27,334 nucleotides of DNA from RECO01 sp050485385 (GTDB lineage Bacteria; Pseudomonadota; Alphaproteobacteria; Geminicoccales; Geminicoccaceae). The stretch covers positions 1 to 27,334 of the forward strand of contig JBJHBG010000067.1 in NCBI GenBank assembly GCA_050485385.1. Direction: 5' to 3'. The notes under the pieces are model-generated. The model did no database searches, had not been told where the DNA came from, and was given only the letters and a program-made list of their open reading frames with translations. Shown here in pieces: positions 14,927 through 23,967 of the stretch; positions within the stretch are counted from its first letter, which is position 1, and each line of letters opens with the position of its first letter. Both the position numbers and the translations under genes were made by a program.

Positions 14927-16062
14927 CCGTCCTCCAACTGGAACAGCACCGCACTGCCGATCAACAGCGCCACCGCACTCGGCGCCACCGCCGCCATCGC
15001 CGTCGGCAACTGACCCGATGCGCCGAGCGCGCGCACCACGTCGACCAGCACGAAGAAGGCAAAGCCGCCGACGAGGCCGAGCACCACCAGCGCGCCCAGC
15101 CCGCCGCGGCGCTGAAAGCGCAACGTAACGCTAACGCCCGTCACCAGCATGGCGGCGAAGAAGACGGGGGTTACCAGGAGCGAGGCGAAGTAAACCTCGT
15201 AGCTGCGGGCGGGAAAGCCCAGTTCACCGAGCACGGCGATGTAGCCGGGCAGGTCCCAGAACGACAGGGTGGCGGGGTTGCGCATGCTCTCGCGGACGCT
15301 CTCGGGTTCGAGCGCGGTCGGCAACTCCAGCGTCCCCACCGGCCGCTCCAGTCCAAGCGAATCGGAGCGCGTCGCGCCCTCGAGCTGCCAACGACCGTCC
15401 GCGAGCGTGGCGATCGGCGCGTCGTAGCGGGCACGGTAGGCGCGATCGGCATCGTAGTCGAACACCACCACCCGCTCGAGCCGGAGTGGATCGCCCGGCA
15501 GGAGCCGCGCCGCGTTCAGGATTGCCTTGCCGTCCGGCCGCTCCTGCTTGAGCCAGATACCTTGCGGCGAGACCACGACGATCTCGCCGTCGCGCCCGAA
15601 GATCTCGGCGTCGAGCTGCTCGTAGCGGTCGGTGAGCGCTGCCGCGATCGGGTGAACGACGGTGACGGCGACCACACCCAAGGCCGCTACGGCGGCGCAG
15701 GCCGGCAACAGGAACTGCCAAGCCGAAATGCCGGTCGCCCTGACGACCACCAGCTCGTTGGCCCGATTGAGCCGCCAAAAGCCCAACATCGACCCGAACA
15801 GCACCGCGAACGGCCAGATGCGCTCCAGGAGACCGGGTACACGCAAGGCCGCGAGTTCGACCGCGACCAACAAGGGCACGCCCCGGCCCGTCGTGCGGCG
15901 CAACTGCTCGATCAGATCGATGACCAGGGCGAGCGCCGTGAAGGCGAGTGCCACGACCAGCACGTTCCACACCGTGACGCGCGCCACGTAGCGGCCGATG
16001 GTCGAGGGCAGCAGCGAGGTGTGGCGGCGATGCGGACGGCCGTGGGCAGCGCTTGCCGTCAT
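14923..16062 (-). CDS. lptG: LPS export ABC transporter permease LptG
   Basis: A 379-residue inner-membrane protein of the LptF/LptG (YjgP/YjgQ) family. With LptF and the LptB ATPase it extracts LPS from the inner membrane and pushes it along the LptC-LptA bridge. Three hydrophobic segments in the first 150 residues frame the marks LIEQLRR, LRVPGLLERIWPFAVLFGSM and NRANELVVVRATGIS. A periplasmic beta-jellyroll spans about 150-275, and three more membrane segments close the protein (PVFFAAMLVTGVSVTLRF onward). It overlaps lptF upstream and lptD downstream by four bases each. It is called LptG over LptF because it is second in the pair and precedes lptD. Confidence 0.93.
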   Translation of the reverse strand: MTASAAHGRPHRRHTSLLPSTIGRYVARVTVWNVLVVALAFTALALVIDLIEQLRRTTGRGVPLLVAVELAALRVPGLLERIWPFAVLFGSMLGFWRLNRANELVVVRATGISAWQFLLPACAAVAALGVVAVTVVHPIAAALTDRYEQLDAEIFGRDGEIVVVSPQGIWLKQERPDGKAILNAARLLPGDPLRLERVVVFDYDADRAYRARYDAPIATLADGRWQLEGATRSDSLGLERPVGTLELPTALEPESVRESMRNPATLSFWDLPGYIAVLGELGFPARSYEVYFASLLVTPVFFAAMLVTGVSVTLRFQRRGGLGALVVLGLVGGFAFFVLVDVVRALGASGQLPTAMAAVAPSAVALLIGSAVLFQLEDG

Positions 16063-17165
16063 GGCCGCGCGGTGGCCCGCGTCGACAGCCGGCGGCCGCC
16101 GGCCAGAATGGCGAGGCAGCCGGCGATCGGCACGAGCGGTACGGCGTAGAGCAGCGGGACGAGCGCCAGATTGGCCTTCACGGCGCTCAGGGCGGTGAGC
16201 GCCAACACGACGACGAGGATCGCGAGCAGGCTGGCCGCGAGCGAGATCGGCCAGCCGGAATCGCGCACGGCGCGGTAGCGTAGGATACAGGTGGCGGCGA
16301 TCATTGGCAGCGCGAGCGAGACCAGCGGCCAGCTCAGCCGCTCGTGCGCCTCGGCCACCATCTGCCGCCGCGTGCGGTCGTCGGCCGCCTCGCCGCTCGC
16401 GGCGAGCAACTCGCCCAGGAAGTACTCGCGGGTCTTGAGCGAGCGGTCGCCCACCTCGCCATTGCCGACGACGAGGTCGACGGTGGTCTCGTCGAAGTAG
16501 ACGACGGAAAGTCCGCCGTCGGGAACCCGCTCCTGATAGCTGCCCTCGCGCAGGACGAGGATCGGTCCGGCGCTGCCGCGGATCAGGTCGCCGCGTTCGG
16601 CGAGCAGCGTCACGGCGCCGCCGTCGCGCCGGGTGTCGTGGACGATCAGCGTGCCCAACTCGCCGCTCGGCAGCCGTTCGGCGACGTGGATGGTGATTCC
16701 CGGAACGAGGGACGTGAAGACGCCAGTTTGGATCGCGACCGTCGAAACGTCGCGGGTCAACTCATGCTGCAGCCCGCGAAACTCTCGATACGCGGTTGGC
16801 ATGACGTAGAGGCCGACGCCGTAGCTCGCGATCATGAACAGAATCCCGAGCCAGAGCCCGCCCCGTGCGAGTTGAAGGTCGGAGAGTCCCGTGGCGCGGC
16901 AGACGCTGAGCTCGCTCTCGGCCCTGAGCTTCTGGTAGCCGACCAACGCGCCGACGAACGCCGCGAAGGGCAGGACCACGAGGACCAGCGAGGGGACGAG
17001 CAGGCCCGTCAGGTAGACGAACGTCACCACCGATAGGCCCTGGTTGACGATGAGATCCACGTAGCGCAGCGCCTGGGACACCCAGACGGCACCGGCGAAG
17101 GCCACGAGTGCGAGCAGCGTGGGCGCCAGCAACTGTCGGAGGAGGTAGCGGGTGAGAACGGTCAT
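16059..17165 (-). CDS. lptF: LPS export ABC transporter permease LptF
   Basis: A 368-residue partner of LptG with the same layout: N-terminal membrane segments beginning LTRYLLRQLLAPTLLAL, the conserved LRAESELSVCRATGLS coupling region facing LptB, a periplasmic jellyroll (about 130-250; PGITIHVAERLPSGEL), and C-terminal segments including ERLSWPLVSLALPMIAA. It opens the coupled lptF-lptG-lptD group, whose promoter should lie in the short gap to the divergent pepA. LptB, LptC and LptA are not in the window. Confidence 0.94.
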   Translation of the reverse strand: MTVLTRYLLRQLLAPTLLALVAFAGAVWVSQALRYVDLIVNQGLSVVTFVYLTGLLVPSLVLVVLPFAAFVGALVGYQKLRAESELSVCRATGLSDLQLARGGLWLGILFMIASYGVGLYVMPTAYREFRGLQHELTRDVSTVAIQTGVFTSLVPGITIHVAERLPSGELGTLIVHDTRRDGGAVTLLAERGDLIRGSAGPILVLREGSYQERVPDGGLSVVYFDETTVDLVVGNGEVGDRSLKTREYFLGELLAASGEAADDRTRRQMVAEAHERLSWPLVSLALPMIAATCILRYRAVRDSGWPISLAASLLAILVVVLALTALSAVKANLALVPLLYAVPLVPIAGCLAILAGGRRLSTRATARP

Positions 17166-17254
17166 GACATGCGGATACTGGCCTAAAACCCGAATTCCGA
17201 CTAGGGGCTAGCAGAGGTTCTGCCCACGCTCCTTCACGTAGAGGTCAACGCGCC
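17166..17254. promoter_or_regulatory. Divergent promoter region between lptF and pepA
   Basis: An 89-base gap with lower GC than its surroundings (TAAAACCCGAATTCC, GACTAGGGGCTAG) must hold promoters for both the lpt group and pepA-holC unless transcripts overlap. I cannot place convincing -35 and -10 boxes. AGAGGT before the pepA ATG is its ribosome site. Confidence 0.4.
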
Positions 17255-18736
17255 ATGGACATCCGTTTCGTCGCCCCGTCGTCGACCGGCGAAGGAGCCG
17301 TCGCCATCACCGTCGATGGCGAGGGCCGGCTCGGACCGACCGCCCGGGCGATCGATTCGGCAAGCCGCGGTCTCGTCGCCCGCAGCGTGGCGCTGGCGCC
17401 CAAACCGCTGGAGCGGGGCCAGATCGTCGAGGCGGTCTTGCCGGCGGCTTCGGGCTGGGAGCGCGTCCTGCTGGTTGCCCTGCCCGAGCCCGAAGCCTTG
17501 ACCGAGGCCGTGGCCGTGGAAGTCGGTGCGGGTCTGGCCGTTGCGGCCGCGTCGCGGCGCCTCGCCGCCCTGACGGTGGTGGTCGAGGTCGACGGCGCAG
17601 CCCTGGCTCCGGCCGCGTTGGCGTTGGCGCTTGCCGAGGGGTGCGCCTTGCGCACGTATCGCTTCGACGCCTTCAAGCGGCCGAGGGAGCGTGCGCCACG
17701 CCCGCTCGGGGCGCTCACGGTAGCCACACCCGAGGCGGCGGTGGCCGAGGCGGCATGGCCGGCGCGCGGAGCCGTCGTGGCCGGCGCGCATCTCGCCCGC
17801 GACCTCGTCAACCGGCCGCCCAACGACCTCGGCACCGACGCCTTCGTTGCCGCCGCCCGCGCGTTGGAGCGGCTCGGCGTCGAGGTGGAGGTGTTGGACC
17901 GCGCGGCCATGGCCGAGCTGGGCATGGGCGCCTTCCTCGGCGTCGCGCAGGGCAGCGCCATGGAGCCGTACACGGTCGTCATGCGCTGGCGCGGCGCCGG
18001 TGGCGCACCCTTGGCCGTGATCGGCAAGGGTGTGGTGTTCGATTCCGGCGGGCTCTCGCTGAAGCCGCCGAAGAGCATGGAGACGATGAAGTGCGACATG
18101 GCCGGTGCCGCCACCGTGCTCGGCGCCATGCACGCGCTCGCCGTCCGCAAGGCCAAGGCCAACGTCGTCGGCGCCATCGGGCTGGTCGAGAACATGCCGT
18201 CGGGCACGGCGCAGCGGCCGGGCGACGTGGTGACCTCGCTGGCCGGCAAGACCATCGAGGTGCTGAACACCGACGCCGAGGGCCGGCTCGTGCTCGCGGA
18301 CGTGCTGGCGCACGTGAAGCGGACCGAGAAGCCGGCAGCGATGGTCGACTTCGCGACGCTCACGGGCGCCGTGATCGTCGCCCTCGGCTACGAGCATGCG
18401 GGCCTCTTCGCCAACGATGACGATCTCGCCGCGAAGATCCTCGCCGCCGGCACGGCGACCGGCGAGACGCTCTGGCGTCTGCCGCTCGGCAAGGGCTACA
18501 GCAAGCAGCTCGAAAGCCCGGTGGCCGACCTCAAGAACATCGGCAAGCCGGGCCAGGCGGGGGCGTCGATCGGTGCCGCCTTCCTGGAGGCGTTCGTCGG
18601 CGAGGGGCACTGGGCGCACGTCGACCTCGCCGCCACCAGCTTCGTCGAGAGCGAGCACCCGGTGGGCGGCAAGGGGGGCACCGGCTGGGGCGTGCGTCTG
18701 GTCGACCGCCTGGTCGCCGACGCCTACGAGGGGTGA
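17255..18736 (+). CDS. pepA: Leucyl aminopeptidase PepA (M17 family)
   Basis: A 493-residue cytosolic metallo-aminopeptidase that removes N-terminal leucine and other residues from peptides. The N-terminal macro-like domain (about 1-165) is followed by the catalytic domain. Two-metal and catalytic residues can be placed in IGKGVVFDSGGLSLKP (K258, D263, K270), KCDMAGAA (D281) and the signature NTDAEGRL at 338-345 (D340, E342, R344). It is divergent from lptF, and its stop overlaps the holC start by GTGA. The pepA-holC pair is a common proteobacterial arrangement. PepA can also act as a DNA-binding recombination factor in some bacteria, which cannot be judged here. Confidence 0.96.
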   Translation: MDIRFVAPSSTGEGAVAITVDGEGRLGPTARAIDSASRGLVARSVALAPKPLERGQIVEAVLPAASGWERVLLVALPEPEALTEAVAVEVGAGLAVAAASRRLAALTVVVEVDGAALAPAALALALAEGCALRTYRFDAFKRPRERAPRPLGALTVATPEAAVAEAAWPARGAVVAGAHLARDLVNRPPNDLGTDAFVAAARALERLGVEVEVLDRAAMAELGMGAFLGVAQGSAMEPYTVVMRWRGAGGAPLAVIGKGVVFDSGGLSLKPPKSMETMKCDMAGAATVLGAMHALAVRKAKANVVGAIGLVENMPSGTAQRPGDVVTSLAGKTIEVLNTDAEGRLVLADVLAHVKRTEKPAAMVDFATLTGAVIVALGYEHAGLFANDDDLAAKILAAGTATGETLWRLPLGKGYSKQLESPVADLKNIGKPGQAGASIGAAFLEAFVGEGHWAHVDLAATSFVESEHPVGGKGGTGWGVRLVDRLVADAYEG

Positions 18737-19209
18737 GCGAGACCCAGCGCATCGCCGAGGTCGGCTTCTACCACCTCACCCGCTCGACCCTCGACGAGGC
18801 GCTGCCGCCGCTCTTGGAGAAGGCCGTGGGGCAGGGTCTGCGCCTCGTCCTGGTGGCACGCTCGAAGGAGTTGCTCGATCACCTCGACGGCTGGCTCTGG
18901 TCCTTCCGCCCCGACAGCTTCCTCGCTCACGGCACCGCCTCCACCGGCTTCGCCGACCGCCAGCCGATCTACCTCGCCGACCGGGTGACCAACCCGAACG
19001 GGGCCGCCGCGCTGGTCGTGGTCGACGGCCTCCTGCCCGAGCCGGACGCTCCCTTCGTGCGTCTCGTCGACCTCTTCGACGGCAACGACGAAGCCGCCGT
19101 CAGCGGCGCCCGCGACCGCTGGCGCGCTTGGCGCGAGCGCGGTGCGAAACTGGTCTACTGGCAGCAGCGACCCGAGGGCGGTTGGACCAAGGCGCGGGAG
19201 GAGGGTTGA
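18733..19209 (+). CDS. holC: DNA polymerase III chi subunit HolC
   Basis: A 158-residue protein of the chi family. Chi links the clamp loader to single-stranded-DNA-binding protein at the replication fork. Family marks are VGFYHLTRSTLDEALPPLLE at the N-terminus, LDGWLWSFRPDSFLAHG around residues 50-68, QPIYLADR with the following VVVDG, and a C-terminal region with ARDRWRAWRERG and LVYWQQ. The start is a GTG that overlaps the pepA stop by four bases, so translation is coupled. No psi subunit is expected in this group. Confidence 0.93.
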   Translation: MSETQRIAEVGFYHLTRSTLDEALPPLLEKAVGQGLRLVLVARSKELLDHLDGWLWSFRPDSFLAHGTASTGFADRQPIYLADRVTNPNGAAALVVVDGLLPEPDAPFVRLVDLFDGNDEAAVSGARDRWRAWRERGAKLVYWQQRPEGGWTKAREEG

Positions 19210-19337
19210 AGCGGTTGGGGGGGCGTTCCCACCCTGCGCCACGACCGACCGCCGTTGCCCACGCCGCGACACCATGTCTCGGTGACGGAGAGGGTGTACG
19301 GCGCAGAGGTGGTTCCTTGGCAGCTCGGAGATCGCTC

Positions 19338-20192
19338 ATGGACCGCGTCCGCCGTTCGCTTGCCGCCTGCGTCGTCCCGGCTGTCTTCGTCGGTCTCGTC
19401 ATGCCGACCTTTGCCCCGCCCGCCGCGGCCAACGAGCCGGTCGATCTGGAACTGGTCCTCGCCGCCGACGTGTCCCTTTCGATGGACATCCGCGAGTTGA
19501 CCCTGCAGCGCCAGGGCTACGCGGCCGCCATCGAATCGCCGGAGGTCATCGACGCCATCAAGTCCGGCTTCAACGGTGCCATCGCCGTGGTGTTCATGGA
19601 GTGGGCGGGCATGGGCGCGCACTTCGTCACCGTGCCGTGGCAGCGGATCGCCACCGCCGCCGACGCCCGGCGCTTCGCCGAGGCCATCCGCGCAGCACCC
19701 CTCAACCGCGCGCGTCGCACGTCGATCTCCCACGGCCTCCAGGTGTCGCTCGACCTGTTCGACGACAACGGCTTCGAGGGCTTCCGTCGCGTAATCGACG
19801 TCTCCGGCGACGGCCCCAACAACCAGGGCGAACCCGTCTTGGCCGTGCGCGAGCGGGTGCTCGAGGCGGGCATTACCATCAACGGCTTGCCGATGATGCT
19901 CGATCCGTTGCCGGTCGATTGGTACAACGTACCTGATCTGGACCTGTACTATCGGGAATGTGTCATCGGCGGTTTCGGCTCGTTCACCATCCCGATTCAG
20001 GAGATCGAGGCGTTCGAGGAGGCGATCCACCGCAAGATGATCCTGGAGATCGCCGGCCGCACGCCGCCGCAGCCCGCGCGCGCGGTGCCGGCGCAGTTCG
20101 TGCAGGGCGGGGCGCATCAGTTCAGCGCCAACGGCTACGACTGCATGGCCGGCGAGCGCCGCTGGATGCAGCGCATGCAGCGCTTCGACTAG
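19338..20192 (+). CDS. DUF1194 exported protein with von Willebrand A-like domain
   Basis: A 284-residue protein with a signal peptide (about 1-34, ending PPAAAN). The mature part opens LELVLAADVSLSMD, containing the DxSxS metal-ion (MIDAS) motif of von Willebrand A domains. The segments GAIAVVFMEWAG, ISHGLQVSLDLF and RRVIDVSGDGPNN fit DUF1194, a family common in alphaproteobacteria. It is probably periplasmic and binds another protein through a divalent metal. Its role is not known. The ATG at 19338 lies 128 bases after holC. The spacer has no clear terminator, so it may belong to the same transcript or have its own promoter. Confidence 0.88.
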   Translation: MDRVRRSLAACVVPAVFVGLVMPTFAPPAAANEPVDLELVLAADVSLSMDIRELTLQRQGYAAAIESPEVIDAIKSGFNGAIAVVFMEWAGMGAHFVTVPWQRIATAADARRFAEAIRAAPLNRARRTSISHGLQVSLDLFDDNGFEGFRRVIDVSGDGPNNQGEPVLAVRERVLEAGITINGLPMMLDPLPVDWYNVPDLDLYYRECVIGGFGSFTIPIQEIEAFEEAIHRKMILEIAGRTPPQPARAVPAQFVQGGAHQFSANGYDCMAGERRWMQRMQRFD

Positions 20193-20222
20193 GGCTCGCG
20201 GGTGACGACCTGCTCCGGCCGT

Positions 20223-20340
20223 TCAGAACCGGAGGTTGACGGTGCCGCCGAGGAAGGCCGCCGGATCGTGCTCGTCCTTGGCGATCAGGTTGCCGTCGCG
20301 GTCTTCGAGCCTGAGCCGGAGCGCGCCGGCCTTCCAGCGA
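20223..20340 (-). pseudogene. Beta-barrel-like C-terminal fragment, antisense between DUF1194 and ndk
   Basis: On the minus strand a frame ending with TGA at 20225-20223 reads, just before the stop, RLRLEDRDGNLIAKDEHD then PAAFLGGTVNLRF. Codons end mostly in G or C, and the chain ends in phenylalanine after alternating hydrophobic residues, as outer-membrane beta-barrel strands do. Beyond about 20340 the frame loses this character and turns into K/S/R-rich antisense of the ndk leader, and no ATG or GTG start is present. I read it as a remnant of a longer gene, or chance. The ndk promoter must lie across it. Confidence 0.35.
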
Positions 20341-20354
20341 CGGCATCCGCCGGC

Positions 20355-20360
20355 TATAAG
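20355..20360 (+). promoter_or_regulatory. Possible -10 box for ndk
   Basis: TATAAG lies 39 bases before the ndk start in otherwise GC-rich DNA. A weak CTTCCA lies about 18 bases further upstream at the -35 position. This is suggestive only. Confidence 0.3.
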
Positions 20361-20398
20361 CCGCCGCGACTTCGACTTCGAACCTCTTGGAGAGCCCC

Positions 20399-20821
<423 letters not shown>

Positions 20822-20841
20822 CGCGGCGGATCGTACCGAGG

Positions 20842-20864
20842 GGAGGGGGCCACGGGGCCCCTCC
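20842..20864. terminator. Hairpin after ndk, between convergent genes
   Basis: GGAGGGG (20842-20848) pairs with CCCCTCC (20858-20864), with two more pairs possible after one mismatch and a small loop. It lies in the 67-base gap between ndk and the convergent isomerase gene. No T-run follows, so a weak bidirectional terminator is the best reading. Confidence 0.45.
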
Positions 20865-20888
20865 ACCTTCCGACCTTCCAGCCGACGA

Positions 20889-21695
20889 CTATCCGACGTA
20901 TCGCCGCGCCCGCTGCACGCTTTGCACGAGCCAAGCGCGCTCCAGCGCGGCGGTCGCCGTCAGGTCTTTCTGGAAGGGCAGCCAGTGCTCGAGGACGACG
21001 TCGACCTCGCGGCGGAGGCTCGCGAAGACGTGGTCGATGTCGAGGGTACCCTCCCCCAAGGGGCTGCCGAGCACCCGGAAGCCGACGCCGTAGGGATCGG
21101 GCACGAAGCGGTAGTCCTTGAGGTGCAACTCGATTGCGTCAGGCGCGAGCAGGGCGATCGTGTCCTCCGGCCATTCCTTGGCGCAGATCGAATTGGCGAC
21201 GTCCAGGCAGATGCCGAGGGCGTCGTCGCCGACGGCCCGCACGATCTCGACCAGCTTGGGCGACGGCACGTGGAAGTGGTTCTCGATCGCGAGGCGAACC
21301 CCGGCCGTTCGGCAGGCGGGCAGGAGCGCCTGCAACGCGCGCGCGATCTCGCCCACGTCCTTTCGGGCATCCGCGGCGTCGAAGGCGATGCGCAGGAGGT
21401 GCGCGTCGAGCCGTTCGGCGAGTCCGAGATAGCGGCGGACGACGTCTCCATCGAAGCCCTGGATGCCCAACTCGACACCGATGCCCGACGCCGCGGCATG
21501 GCGCGCCAGCCGCGCAATTCCGTCCTCGTCCAGTCCGTGCAGCGGCAGGTTGTCCGCGAACTGAACGAAGTCGAGGCCGAGGGTGCGGGCTTCGTCCACC
21601 ACCTGCATCGCTGTCATGGGTACTGGCGGACGGCGGTCGCCCATGCCGATCGACCAGCGAAAGGCGTAAGTGCCGAGCCCCAGCTTGGCAGGCAT
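20889..21695 (-). CDS. Sugar phosphate isomerase/epimerase-like TIM-barrel protein (second copy)
   Basis: A 268-residue protein of the xylose-isomerase-like TIM-barrel superfamily (AP endonuclease 2 fold). These enzymes use a divalent metal to isomerise or epimerise sugars or related hydroxy-ketones. The start reads KLGLGTYAFRWSIG. Candidate metal ligands lie at barrel strand ends in LAIENHFHVPS, GICLDVANS and IELHLKDY, with a final acidic residue in VVLEHWLPF. The start ATG overlaps the preceding isomerase-like gene as TGATG. It is the last gene of the second GntR/TRAP operon, so it probably acts on the imported sugar acid or a derivative. The exact reaction cannot be told. Confidence 0.87.
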   Translation of the reverse strand: MPAKLGLGTYAFRWSIGMGDRRPPVPMTAMQVVDEARTLGLDFVQFADNLPLHGLDEDGIARLARHAAASGIGVELGIQGFDGDVVRRYLGLAERLDAHLLRIAFDAADARKDVGEIARALQALLPACRTAGVRLAIENHFHVPSPKLVEIVRAVGDDALGICLDVANSICAKEWPEDTIALLAPDAIELHLKDYRFVPDPYGVGFRVLGSPLGEGTLDIDHVFASLRREVDVVLEHWLPFQKDLTATAALERAWLVQSVQRARRYVG

Positions 21696-22651
21696 CACAG
21701 CAGCTTGCGGATCAGGGTGGCGAACGTCCTCGCCGGCGTCTGACCGGCCATAGCACGCAACTCGTCCAGGCCGATCTTGCGGACGAGGGCCTGGAGGCTC
21801 TCGATGATCTCGAAGGTGGCGGCCACCGCCTCGGCGCCGTCGCCGTTGCGGGTGAAGACGTCGTAGGCCACCCAGCCGTCCCAGCCGATGCGGTCCATGT
21901 AGTAGAGCGTCTCCAGCGTCTCCCACAAATTGACCGAGGCCGGCAGCATGTCCCAGTCGGCGCCGCGGTCGTTGTCGTTGAAGTGCACGTAGAAGAGCCG
22001 GCCGGCGTCGTGGCCGAGGCAGAGCTCGGCGGCCGGCGTCTCGCCCGCCATCAGCGCGTGGCCGACGTCCATGGTGACGCCCAGATTGGCCGCACCCACC
22101 ACGTTGCAGAGGTGCAGCGTGCGGCCCATGGTCGGCAGGACGATGCGGTTGCGCGATTCGAACGCCTTGTACTCGATGCTGACCCTGACGTCGGCGCGAT
22201 GGGCGGCGGCCTCGGCGAAGGCCTCGACCAGCCAGCGCCACTGCGCTTGGTAGTCGACCTCGAAGGCATGGTCCCAGCCGTCGATCAGCGGGCAGACGGT
22301 GATCATGTCGGTGCCGAGGTCGGGTGCCAGGTCCATCGCCGTCTTGACGTAGTCGACCGCCGTCCGCCGCACCGCCGCATCGGGGCTGGTGAAGGAGCCG
22401 TGGCGAAACAGGTCCTCGCCCTTGACGTTGACGTTGACCGCCGACACCGCGAGGCCCGAGGCACGCACCGTCGCCACGCCCAGGCCGTCGTGGCCGAGGT
22501 CTTGCGGGAAGACGGGCTCGACGCCGTGGGTGCGCGGGATGGTGGTGGCGATCTCCAGCCGCTCCGCCAGGGAGCGCTGCGGCTGATAGACGTGGAAACG
22601 GTCGTGGTAGCGGCCGAGCGTGCCGAGCAGGACCGCGTTCTTGATGGTCAT
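21695..22651 (-). CDS. Sugar phosphate isomerase/epimerase-like TIM-barrel protein (first copy)
   Basis: A 318-residue xylose-isomerase-like TIM-barrel protein, not closely similar to its downstream neighbour. The N-terminus reads VLLGTLGRYHDRFHVYQP. Likely metal ligands are the glutamate in VSIEYKAFESRNR, the aspartate and histidine in GVTMDVGHALMAGE, the histidine in FYVHFNDNDRGADWD and the acidic residue in WVAYDVFTRNGD. The pattern resembles enzymes that isomerise pentoses or deoxy-hexoses, but no single activity is supported. It is 26 bases downstream of dctM with AGAAAG before the ATG, and coupled by TGATG to the next gene. Two different isomerase-like enzymes in series suggest consecutive steps. 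Confidence 0.88.
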   Translation of the reverse strand: MTIKNAVLLGTLGRYHDRFHVYQPQRSLAERLEIATTIPRTHGVEPVFPQDLGHDGLGVATVRASGLAVSAVNVNVKGEDLFRHGSFTSPDAAVRRTAVDYVKTAMDLAPDLGTDMITVCPLIDGWDHAFEVDYQAQWRWLVEAFAEAAAHRADVRVSIEYKAFESRNRIVLPTMGRTLHLCNVVGAANLGVTMDVGHALMAGETPAAELCLGHDAGRLFYVHFNDNDRGADWDMLPASVNLWETLETLYYMDRIGWDGWVAYDVFTRNGDGAEAVAATFEIIESLQALVRKIGLDELRAMAGQTPARTFATLIRKLL

Positions 22652-22677
22652 CGGGCTTTCTTTCTCGGTGCGCCGGC

Positions 22678-23967
22678 TCAGCGGCCGTAGACGTAGTTGG
22701 GCAGGGACAGGACGGTCTGGGGAAAGACCATCAAGATCGCGAGGATCGCGAGGTGGACGAGCAAGAAGGGCAGGATCGCGCGCATCATCGCCGTGATCGA
22801 CGCCCCGGCGATGCCGCCCGCGACGTAGAGCGAGAGGCCGACGGGCGGCGTGATCGTGCCGATCATCAAGTTGACCGACATCATCACGCCGAAGAACAGG
22901 GGATCGATCTCGAACGCGCGGACCACCGGCAGCAGCACGGGTGTGAAGATGATGATCGCCGAGCCGCCGTCGAGGAAGCAGCCGACGATCAAGAGCAACA
23001 GGTTGATGACGAGCAACAGGACGATGGCGCTGTCGAGATTGGCCGCGAACCAGCCGGCGATGGTCATCGGAATGCGCTCGACGGCGAGCAGATAGCCGAC
23101 CAGGCTGGCAGCCCCGACGATCACCATCACCATCGCCGTGTTCAGGGCCGTTCGGTAGAGGATCTCCGGCAGGTGCTTCGGGCGCAGCTCCCGATAGGCG
23201 AAGCCGACCAGGGCTGCGTAGGCGACGGCGACCGCTGCCGCCTCGGTCGCACTGAAGGCGCCGGTGCGGATGCCGAGGACGATGATCACCGGCAGGAACA
23301 GGGCCGGCAGCGCCGTCAGGAACACCTTGCCGAAGTCGCGGTAGCGGAACGGGACCAGCTCGACATCCTCGGGCCGGCGCTTCGGGTGCGAGACATAGAC
23401 GTAGAGCATCAGGCCGAGACTGATCATCAGGCCGGGCACGATACCGCCCATGAAGAGCCCGCCGATGGAGACGCCGGCAACCACGCCGTAGAGCACCAGC
23501 GGAATGGAGGGCGGGATGACGGCGCCGATGACGCCCGAGGCCGCCACCACCGACCCCGCATAGGCCGGATCGTAGCCGTGCGCCTTCATGCGCGGGATGA
23601 TGGTGGCGCCGATGGCGGCCGTGTCGGCCACCGCCGAGCCGCTGACGCCCGCGAACAGGGTCGAGGCGAGTACGGCGACGTGCGCGAGCCCGCCCCGAAT
23701 CCAGCCGACCAGGTAGAAGGCGAAGTCGACGAGGCGGCGGGTGATGCCGCCCGCCTCCATCAGCTTGCCCGCCAGCAGGAAGAACGGGATGGCCAACAGC
23801 GGAAAGCTGTCCATGCCGGCATAGACGCGCTGCATGACCAGTTGCGGCGACAGCATGCCCAAGGTGGACAACACGACGATGCAGGCGCCGATCAGGCTAA
23901 AGAAGATCGGCACGCCCACGAGCAGCAAGCAGAAGAAGGCGAGCGTGAGCAGACCGAGGCTGGTCAT
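22678..23967 (-). CDS. TRAP transporter large permease, DctM family (second system)
   Basis: A 429-residue integral membrane protein of standard DctM size with about 12 hydrophobic segments. Family marks include SFPLLAIPFFLLAGKLME, GVSGSAVADTAAIGATII, VIGAVIPPSIPLVLYGV and MIGTITPPVGLSLYV. It is the ion-coupled channel of the second TRAP system. The ATG at 23967 overlaps the dctQ stop as ATGA. Here the gene order is P-Q-M, unlike the first system. It shares only family-level motifs with the first DctM, so the two systems are not a recent duplication. Confidence 0.95.
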   Translation of the reverse strand: MTSLGLLTLAFFCLLLVGVPIFFSLIGACIVVLSTLGMLSPQLVMQRVYAGMDSFPLLAIPFFLLAGKLMEAGGITRRLVDFAFYLVGWIRGGLAHVAVLASTLFAGVSGSAVADTAAIGATIIPRMKAHGYDPAYAGSVVAASGVIGAVIPPSIPLVLYGVVAGVSIGGLFMGGIVPGLMISLGLMLYVYVSHPKRRPEDVELVPFRYRDFGKVFLTALPALFLPVIIVLGIRTGAFSATEAAAVAVAYAALVGFAYRELRPKHLPEILYRTALNTAMVMVIVGAASLVGYLLAVERIPMTIAGWFAANLDSAIVLLLVINLLLLIVGCFLDGGSAIIIFTPVLLPVVRAFEIDPLFFGVMMSVNLMIGTITPPVGLSLYVAGGIAGASITAMMRAILPFLLVHLAILAILMVFPQTVLSLPNYVYGR

